DNA of 10,282 nt, taken from the NCBI GenBank assembly GCA_031256815.1, contig JAIRPU010000025.1, positions 1 to 10,282 of the forward strand. The letters are read 5' to 3'. Each line of letters opens with the position of its first letter. Positions within the stretch are counted from its first letter, which is position 1. Positions 6,153 to 10,282 of this stretch are shown one piece after another. Both the position numbers and the translations under genes were made by a program. Origin of the DNA: Spirochaetaceae bacterium. GTDB taxonomy: Bacteria; Spirochaetota; Spirochaetia; Treponematales; Breznakiellaceae. The notes under the pieces are model-generated. The model was not told the origin of the DNA. It saw nothing but the letters and a program-made list of their open reading frames with translations, and made no database searches.

Positions 6153-6938
6153 ATGGGGATTAATTTGGCAGACGCCATGTTTCAAAGACTTGCGTTAATT
6201 TCGGGCGAAGCGGCTATTGAGGCGCTTAGGCGTACGCGCGTTTTTGTATTTGGATTGGGCGGCGTTGGAAGCTGGTGTGCCGAGGCGCTTTGCCGGAGTG
6301 CTGTTGGCCGCATTTGTATTGTTGATTCCGATACGGTTTGTGTAACAAATATTAACAGGCAGTTACAGGCGCTGCCCGGTACGGTAGGAATGTCAAAATC
6401 GGTATTGCTTGGAGAAAGGCTTTTGTCAATAAATCCTGACTGCGAAGTAAATGTTTACAATAAAATATTTAATGAACAAAACGCTGAATCTTTTTTGATT
6501 GAAGAAACAGATTATGTTATAGATGCCATAGACAGTCTTTCGTGCAAAATAGCGCTTATAGAAACCGCTTATTCACTTGGAAAAAATATTTTTTCCTGTA
6601 TGGGCATGGCGCAAAAATTGGACCCTACAAAAATAAAAACGGCAAGCATTTGGGATACAGAAGGCTGTTCGCTTGCAAGGCTTGTGCGCGCACAGCTGCG
6701 CAAAAGAAATTTTGCCGGAGATTTTACCGCGGTTTACAGTCCGGAAAGACTCCCGATTCAAAGTGAAGTTAAAGTTTCTTGCGGAAAAGCGGATTGTTTA
6801 TGCCCTTCAAAAGAGAATTCGCATGAATGGTGTTCTTCAAAAAAAATAATTAATGGAAGCGCCGTTACGGTAACGGCAAGCGCAGGATTTATTTTAGCGT
6901 CTTTGGTATTACAGGATGTAATAGCGCGTTATGGGTAA
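6153..6938 (+). CDS. tcdA: tRNA threonylcarbamoyladenosine dehydratase TcdA
   Basis: This encodes 261 residues of the E1-like ThiF/MoeB/HesA superfamily. TcdA (also CsdL) uses ATP to dehydrate t6A at position 37 of tRNAs into its cyclic form ct6A. The nucleotide-binding fold shows G-L-G-G-V-G-S (34-40), an Asp pair in V-D-S-D (57-60), T-N-I-N-R-Q (65-70), Lys82 and D-A-I-D-S (124-128). L-D-P-T-K-I (156-161) matches TcdA rather than ThiF or MoeB, and the N-terminal F-Q-R-L-x-L-I-S-G-E-A-A also fits. Near the C-terminus there is a group of four cysteines (210, 215, 217, 227) that could bind a metal; I do not recall this in the E. coli protein. ATG 6153 is used; ATG 6177 would remove only eight residues. 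No Shine-Dalgarno is visible. The gene overlaps ttcA by 8 bases. Confidence 0.88.
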   Translation: MGINLADAMFQRLALISGEAAIEALRRTRVFVFGLGGVGSWCAEALCRSAVGRICIVDSDTVCVTNINRQLQALPGTVGMSKSVLLGERLLSINPDCEVNVYNKIFNEQNAESFLIEETDYVIDAIDSLSCKIALIETAYSLGKNIFSCMGMAQKLDPTKIKTASIWDTEGCSLARLVRAQLRKRNFAGDFTAVYSPERLPIQSEVKVSCGKADCLCPSKENSHEWCSSKKIINGSAVTVTASAGFILASLVLQDVIARYG

Positions 6939-7674
6939 AAGTTTTTTTGTTAAGCACAGCGCGTCAGAAATTACGCAAAAACTTGTTACAAAGGCGGTTT
7001 TTGATTATAATTTGATAGAAGACGGCGATTCAATACTTATTGCCGTATCCGGCGGAAAAGATTCTTCGGTGCTTTCGTGGGCGCTTTCTTCTGCCCGTTA
7101 TTCAATAAAAAAAGATTATAAACTTTTGGCGGTGCATATCTCTACAGATTTTTGTAATTGCTGCTCCAAAGGGCCTTTAAGGTCGCGTTTGAATTCATGG
7201 GATATTGAGTTTGAAGATATTTTTGTGCCTGTAACAGGACGGCTTAAGGCAGGCAGAAAAATGAACTGCTATTGGTGTTCAACTCAGCGGCGCGGTGAAT
7301 TAATTTCTTTTGCGTTAAAAAATAACTGTAATAAAATCGCGCTGGGGCATCATCTTGACGACATACTGGAAACATATTTTATGAACATAACACAATCCGG
7401 CATTCTTCGCGGAATGCCCGCGCGAATTGATTATAATAAATATCCTGTTACACTTATCCGCCCGCTTGCGTATCTTGAAGAAAAACAGGTTATTGCCTGC
7501 GCAAATGAACAGGGAATATTAAAAGCGGTATGCACCTGCCCATACGGGCTTGCTTCAAAACGCAGGGCAATTCGTTCCAGTATTGCGGATTTTACAGGCG
7601 GAAACAGCGCTGTAAAACGCCGTATATTTGCCGCGTTTGAAAATCAACATACAGAAAAAATCAATTTTTTTTGA
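6931..7674 (+). CDS. ttcA: tRNA 2-thiocytidine(32) synthetase, TtcA family
   Basis: This encodes 247 residues. TtcA is an ATP-using, iron-sulfur-dependent enzyme that thiolates cytidine 32 in the tRNA anticodon loop. The PP-loop S-G-G-K-D-S is at 40-45. The iron-sulfur ligands expected in the family fit C113-x-x-C116 (N-C-Y-W-C) plus a C-terminal cysteine at 201 or 203 (V-C-T-C-P-Y-G). G-H-H-L-D-D-I-L-E-T (139-148) and I-R-P-L-A-Y (176-181) are further TtcA hallmarks. An additional C-N-C-C cluster (75-78) lies after the second beta strand. The related TtuA/Ncs6 enzymes carry extra zinc fingers not seen here, so TtcA is the better call. The protein is shorter than E. coli TtcA (about 310). The start overlaps the tcdA stop, so the two are coupled. 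Confidence 0.88.
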   Translation: MGKSFFVKHSASEITQKLVTKAVFDYNLIEDGDSILIAVSGGKDSSVLSWALSSARYSIKKDYKLLAVHISTDFCNCCSKGPLRSRLNSWDIEFEDIFVPVTGRLKAGRKMNCYWCSTQRRGELISFALKNNCNKIALGHHLDDILETYFMNITQSGILRGMPARIDYNKYPVTLIRPLAYLEEKQVIACANEQGILKAVCTCPYGLASKRRAIRSSIADFTGGNSAVKRRIFAAFENQHTEKINFF

Positions 7675-7678
7675 TTTT
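7657..7678. terminator. weak bidirectional terminator between ttcA and the SBP gene
   Basis: AAAATCAA (7657-7664) pairs with TTGATTTT (7671-7678) around a loop of six T, with A-runs and T-runs flanking. The stem has 8 bp but only one G-C pair in each half-turn, so it is weak. It spans the end of ttcA and lies at the stop of the convergent sugar-binding protein gene, a sensible place for a shared terminator. Confidence 0.35.
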
Positions 7679-8789
7679 AAAAATCGCTTTCTTTGTAATA
7701 ATTTGAACCAATTAATATTTCGCGGTAATTTTCGGCCGTTATAAGCAGCGGTTCGCAAAGATAGGCAGGAACAACGCTGACGCCGTTATAGAATGTTATC
7801 GTATCGTTAATTTCAGGAGTAACTCCTTTTATAAGCGCGTCAACCATACGCGCCGTTTTTGCCGCAAGCATTCGCGTATCTTTAAAAACCGACATTCCCT
7901 GGTAACCTTCAATTAAATTTCTTATTGTTTCTCTATCGCAATCCTGGCCGGTTATTACCGGGAATCCCGAAGAAGGCGACCAGCCGGCGGCTTTAAGCGC
8001 TTCTATCGCGCCTAAAGCAAGCGTATCGTTTGAACAGAGGACGGCGTCAAGTTTACTGCCGCCAGGCCTGTAGTTGTTGTTCTGAATAAGCCGTTCCATT
8101 CTTGCTCTGGCTGTGCCTGTAAGCCATTTGTCAATTCCGCAGTCGCTTATGGTAAGCTGCTTTGAATTGACAACCAATGTGCCTCTGTCAATATAAGGCT
8201 GAAGAACTGAAAGCGCCCCGCCAAAAAGAAATTTTGTATTGTTATCGTTGGAAGGGCCGGTAATTGCTTCGAGATAAAACGGGCCTTTTAAAACTTCCAG
8301 TCCAAGCTTATCGGCAATGAACTGACCGTGCAGCTGCCCTATTTTATTATTGTCAAAAGTGGCGTAGTAAGAAAGCGCGTCTGTGGACATAATTAATCTG
8401 TCGTAAGCAATAACAGGAATGTTATTGTTTTTTGCTTCTTTTAAAACATCTGTAAGCGAATTGCCGTCTATTGCGGTAATTACCAGCACATTCACCTTGT
8501 CGGAAATCATTGTTTTTATTTGATTAATTTGAAGTGATACATCGTTTTCTCCGGCATACTGCAAATCTACCGCGTAACCGGAAGTTTCAAGCTGCGACTT
8601 TATGCTTGCGCCGTCTTTTTGCCAGCGCTGCATAATGGTACTTGGCATGGAAACGCCCACTACTATTTTTAAACTTTGACTGTACTCATTTTGATCTTCA
8701 ATTTTTTGTTTTTTGCAGCAAAAAAACAATGCCAAGCATAATAAAGTTGCCGGTATAATAACAAAAAGGTTGTTTTTTTGCGCAAACAT
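7677..8789 (-). CDS. ChvE-like periplasmic sugar-binding protein
   Basis: This encodes 370 residues, a periplasmic binding protein of the ribose/xylose type, closest in my memory to the multiple-sugar receptor ChvE. After a hydrophobic leader (residues 8-23), the mature protein shows V-G-V-S-M-P-S (44-50), R-W-x-x-D-G (55-60), D-L-Q-Y-A (75-79), V-I-A-Y-D-R-L-I (126-133), S-Y-Y-A-T-F-D-N (140-147), A-V-L-C-S-N-D (249-255), I-T-G-Q-D-C-D (279-285), F-K-D-T-R (302-306) and a C-terminal G-S-N-Y-Y-K-E. ChvE-type receptors deliver aldoses to ABC transporters and sometimes to chemoreceptors. The leader ends L-F-F-C-C-K-K: a lipoprotein cysteine is plausible, but the residues before it do not match a standard lipobox. 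No ATPase or permease gene is beside it, so it must work with components elsewhere. There is no Shine-Dalgarno before ATG 8789. Confidence 0.9.
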   Translation of the reverse strand: MFAQKNNLFVIIPATLLCLALFFCCKKQKIEDQNEYSQSLKIVVGVSMPSTIMQRWQKDGASIKSQLETSGYAVDLQYAGENDVSLQINQIKTMISDKVNVLVITAIDGNSLTDVLKEAKNNNIPVIAYDRLIMSTDALSYYATFDNNKIGQLHGQFIADKLGLEVLKGPFYLEAITGPSNDNNTKFLFGGALSVLQPYIDRGTLVVNSKQLTISDCGIDKWLTGTARARMERLIQNNNYRPGGSKLDAVLCSNDTLALGAIEALKAAGWSPSSGFPVITGQDCDRETIRNLIEGYQGMSVFKDTRMLAAKTARMVDALIKGVTPEINDTITFYNGVSVVPAYLCEPLLITAENYREILIGSNYYKESDF

Positions 8790-8794
8790 ATTTA

Positions 8795-8823
8795 TTCATA
8801 CTATAAAAAAAGAGCATCGTCAA
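8795..8823 (-). promoter_or_regulatory. probable promoter of the sugar-binding protein gene
   Basis: On the minus strand TTGACG (8823-8818) is followed after 17 bases by TATGAA (8800-8795). Transcription would begin at about 8789, the first base of the ATG, so the message would be leaderless. TATAGT (8805-8800) is a better -10 by sequence but has only 12 bases to that -35. Confidence 0.45.
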
Positions 8824-8855
8824 GCGCAGGTTTTTAATAAGAATTGATAAAAGAA

Positions 8856-8881
8856 TAGAGGAGCGTATGAAAAATTTGTAA
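8856..8881 (+). other. ribosome binding site with a five-codon ORF, likely a gene remnant
   Basis: AGAGGAG (8857-8863) followed by CGT and ATG (8867-8869) is a textbook ribosome binding site and start, but the frame stops after M-K-N-L (TAA 8879-8881). It could be the leftover 5' end of a deleted gene, or a very short leader peptide ahead of the hydrolase gene. The rest of the 187-base spacer (8790-8976) shows only small imperfect hairpins such as AACGC-GCTATA-GCGTT (8904-8919) and CC-GAAA-GG. Confidence 0.3.
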
Positions 8882-8964
8882 CAAAAAACCGGCGTGCCTT
8901 CTTGAACGCGCTATAGCGTTAACCGAAAGGCTTTACTGAGGTAGTTTAACGATGGCATATCGTC

Positions 8965-8970
8965 TATACT
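8965..8970 (+). promoter_or_regulatory. -10 box of the alpha/beta hydrolase gene
   Basis: TATACT ends 6 bases before ATG 8977, so the predicted transcription start coincides with the start codon. The -35 position (around 8942-8947, TAGTTT) is poor. No Shine-Dalgarno lies before the ATG, which is consistent with a leaderless message. Confidence 0.4.
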
Positions 8971-8976
8971 GCTCTC

Positions 8977-9900
8977 ATGAGCCGGGTAAGCCTTTTGTAC
9001 CGTATAGTGGAATTTGCCGCAGCCCGTATCGGATATAAAAAAATCTTCCGGTATAATGCCGAAGAATTGCGCGGTTTTCTGAACAAAATTAAAGACAAAC
9101 GGAATGCCGGCCCGCCTGAGTATATCAGAAAAAAATATAATCTTACCGTAGAAACAATATGCGGGAAGCCCTGTTATATCATAGCGCCAAAGGAAAAACC
9201 CGCGTCAGGGCGGGCGATTCTCTTTATACACGGCGGCGGTTATGTTATGGAAGCACATCCCGTCCACTGGCGGGCGGCGTCCCTGCTGGTGGACAGGCTT
9301 GTATGTCCGGTGTGGTTTCCTGTCTACCCGCTGTTCCCATGTTATACAATTCCCGATGCCAATGCCGTTATTACCGAAGTCTACGCCGCGATGCTGGGAC
9401 GGTACCGTCCGCAAGACATAAACGTGCTGGGCGATTCTGCCGGCGCGGCGCTTGCCCTTACCCTCTGCCACCATATCAACAAACAAGGAAACGCCTTGCC
9501 CATGCCGGGAAAACTCGTGCTTGTATCGCCTGCAATGATTGTCGAAGACGACCAAACGATTCTAAGCGAAATGCGCCGTCTTGAGCCGGTTGATGTTATG
9601 CTGGCTACGCCATTCTTTGATTCGATGAGGACGCTGTTTAAGTTAGACGCCAACAGGGAAAACTATTACAACTCCATGTTCTACGGTGATTTTTCCGGGT
9701 TCCCGTCTATGCACATTTTTTCCGGTACTTTCGAGTGCGTTCATCCTCAAGTTGCGGCATTTGCCGGGCGTCTGAATGATGAAGGGATAAAAGCGGCATG
9801 GTATCCGGGCGAGAGGATGATGCATATCTGGCCTTATATTCCATTCGCGCCGGAATGTAAACAGGCGCTGGAAAAAATTTTTGAAATTATCCGCAAGTGA
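8977..9900 (+). CDS. alpha/beta hydrolase, HSL / acetyl-esterase type
   Basis: This encodes 307 residues of the alpha/beta hydrolase fold-3 (hormone-sensitive lipase-like) family, enzymes that cleave short-chain carboxylic esters. The oxyanion-hole motif H-G-G-G is at 85-88. The nucleophile elbow G-D-S-A-G (152-156) places the catalytic serine at 154. The catalytic histidine is probably His283 (M-M-H-I-W). The third residue lies in G-T-F-E-C-V-H-P (250-257): where many relatives have Asp, this protein has Glu253. The N-terminal 75 residues form the cap region. There is no signal peptide, so it is probably cytoplasmic. The substrate cannot be told from sequence; acetylated sugars from plant polymers would suit a gut bacterium, but that is a guess. 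It is not in an operon. Its codon use (more CCG, GCC, GGC) looks richer in G+C than the neighbouring core genes, a weak hint of transfer. Confidence 0.88.
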   Translation: MSRVSLLYRIVEFAAARIGYKKIFRYNAEELRGFLNKIKDKRNAGPPEYIRKKYNLTVETICGKPCYIIAPKEKPASGRAILFIHGGGYVMEAHPVHWRAASLLVDRLVCPVWFPVYPLFPCYTIPDANAVITEVYAAMLGRYRPQDINVLGDSAGAALALTLCHHINKQGNALPMPGKLVLVSPAMIVEDDQTILSEMRRLEPVDVMLATPFFDSMRTLFKLDANRENYYNSMFYGDFSGFPSMHIFSGTFECVHPQVAAFAGRLNDEGIKAAWYPGERMMHIWPYIPFAPECKQALEKIFEIIRK

Positions 9901-9959
9901 AAAATACGGGATAAAATCAGAACGGGCCTCTTAAAACATATATGATAGCCCGCAGGCAA

Positions 9960-9976
9960 GCCGCGCGAAGCGCGGC
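9960..9976. other. perfect hairpin at the left border of the repeat island
   Basis: GCCGCGC-GAA-GCGCGGC forms a 7-bp all-G/C stem with a three-base loop. It marks the switch from ordinary to G+C-rich DNA, 60 bases after the hydrolase stop. There is no T-run after it, so it is not a standard intrinsic terminator on the plus strand, though it could protect the 3' end of the hydrolase message. Confidence 0.5.
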
Positions 9977-9986
9977 CGCCCCGCCG

Positions 9987-10066
9987 GATGCGGCCGCCGC
10001 CGGATGCAGCCGCCCCGCCGGATGCCGCGGCCGCCGCTTTGCGCGGCGCAGATGATGGCCGGCCGG
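9987..10066 (+). repeat. 80-bp perfect direct repeat, copy 1
   Basis: This copy begins GATGCGGCCGCCGCCGGATG and ends GATGATGGCCGGCCGG. It is identical at all 80 positions to 10203-10282, 216 bp further on. The base before the repeat differs (G here, A in copy 2), so the left border is real. Confidence 0.9.
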
Positions 10067-10093
10067 TGAAACCGCGGTGCGGTTTCGCCGGCT
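10061..10093. other. long hairpin inside the repeat island
   Basis: Bases 10061-10075 pair with 10079-10093 around the three-base loop GGT. The stem is 15 bp including two G-T (G-U) pairs; its inner 8 bp (GAAACCGC/GCGGTTTC) are perfect. It begins within the last six bases of copy 1 of the 80-bp repeat and runs into unique sequence. No T-run follows. This suggests a structured RNA or a recombination-type stem, not a terminator. Confidence 0.6.
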
Positions 10094-10115
10094 GTCGATT
10101 GCGGCCGCCCCGCCG

Positions 10116-10202
10116 GATGCGGCCGCCGCCGCTTTGCGCGGCCTGCGCTGCTCCGCCAGATGCGGCCGCCGCCGCGTTGCGCGGCCTGCGCCGCCTCTGC
10201 CA
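10116..10202 (+). repeat. two tandem 43/44-bp units
   Basis: The unit at 10116-10158 (43 bp) and the one at 10159-10202 (44 bp) both start GATGCGGCCGCCGCC, continue with a G-rich hairpin core (GCTTTGCGCGG or GCGTTGCGCGG), then CCTGCG, and end with CCGCCA or CTGCCA. They run straight into copy 2 of the 80-bp repeat, which opens with the same 15 bases. Each unit can fold GCCGC against GCGGC around a T-rich loop. Confidence 0.75.
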
Positions 10203-10282
10203 GATGCGGCCGCCGCCGGATGCAGCCGCCCCGCCGGATGCCGCGGCCGCCGCTTTGCGCGGCGCAGATGATGGCCGGCCGG
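10203..10282 (+). repeat. 80-bp perfect direct repeat, copy 2 (cut by window edge)
   Basis: This is identical to 9987-10066 over all 80 bases up to the last base of the window, so the repeat may extend further. Whether the long hairpin that follows copy 1 also follows this copy cannot be seen. Confidence 0.9.

Larger units (their letters stand above)
9957..10282. repeat. G+C-rich repeat island, no supported gene
   Basis: About 325 bases to the window edge are extremely rich in G and C: two 60-base lines counted by hand give 88% (9961-10020) and 78% (10081-10140), against clearly lower values in the coding DNA. The island is built from variants of GATGCGGCCGCCGCC, CCGCCCCGCCGGATGC and CCGCCGCTTTGCGCGGC. 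The 8-bp palindrome GCGGCCGC occurs eight times (starting at 9972, 9990, 10027, 10101, 10119, 10162, 10206, 10243). A 30-bp segment at 9972-10001 recurs exactly at 10101-10130. Long open frames through it on both strands are explained by the lack of A/T stop codons; none has a start with a ribosome binding site. It may be an interspersed repeat family, a structured RNA or a low-complexity insertion. Confidence 0.85.

Noticed and set aside
8900..8952. Integron attC-like site near the hydrolase start (GTTTAAC at 8944-8950)
   Set aside because: No matching GTTRRRY partner at a suitable distance and no long imperfect stem.
10077..10271. Plus-strand 64-codon ORF in the repeat island
   Set aside because: It is low-complexity Ala/Arg/Pro sequence produced by the repeats, with no ribosome binding site.
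9837..10282. Long minus-strand open frame through the G+C-rich island (Ala/Gly/Arg-rich)
   Set aside because: Absence of stops is expected at this base composition; there is no ATG or Shine-Dalgarno, and the frame runs antisense into the hydrolase gene before ending.
9987..10282. CRISPR array
   Set aside because: Repeat units are variable, directly adjoining and internally repetitive; there are no spacers of constant length and no cas genes.

Overview
The window looks like a chromosomal segment of a spirochaete, most likely a Treponema-like gut bacterium. This is inferred from the recalled style of the proteins (ChvE-type sugar-binding protein, SurE, ScpB, MurJ, a cysteine-rich TtcA, a small XRE regulator) and from the moderate G+C of the coding DNA. 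No 16S rRNA or other marker here proves it.

Layout. (1) Positions 1-1228 are an accessory region. It holds a possible gene start cut by the left edge, a small exported protein of unknown function (60-482, minus), a 29-codon minus-strand ORF with a very good ribosome binding site and a terminator, and a divergent XRE-type regulator gene. The regulator is preceded by three copies of GTAATTACTRTATT spaced 30-31 bp apart. (2) 1295-4502 is a tightly coupled plus-strand operon: a DAHP synthase/prephenate dehydratase fusion, surE and scpB, each joined by a 1- or 4-base overlap. (3) murJ (4499-6085, minus) converges on scpB; the two stop codons overlap. (4) 6153-7674 is a two-gene tRNA-modification operon, tcdA-ttcA, with an 8-base overlap; it acts on A37 and C32 of the anticodon loop. 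(5) 7677-8789 (minus) encodes a solitary ChvE-like sugar-binding protein. (6) 8977-9900 (plus) encodes an HSL/acetyl-esterase-type alpha/beta hydrolase. (7) From about 9957 to the right edge lies a gene-free island of roughly 80% G+C. It contains a perfect 80-bp direct repeat, 43/44-bp tandem units, eight GCGGCCGC palindromes and strong hairpins.

How the parts work together. The fusion enzyme would catalyse the first step of aromatic amino acid synthesis and the prephenate step of the phenylalanine branch, with Phe sensed by its C-terminal ACT domain. SurE, ScpB and MurJ are housekeeping functions (nucleotide dephosphorylation, chromosome condensation, lipid II export). Several genes lack a Shine-Dalgarno sequence and have a -10-like box only 5-7 bases before the ATG, which suggests leaderless mRNAs. 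The strong Shine-Dalgarno sequences lie in front of the tiny or cut ORFs instead.

The items most worth a second look are the G+C-rich repeat island, the fusion enzyme that lacks a chorismate mutase domain, and the operator array between the XRE gene and the 29-codon ORF. I found no defence system, CRISPR array, tRNA or rRNA gene, or transposase.
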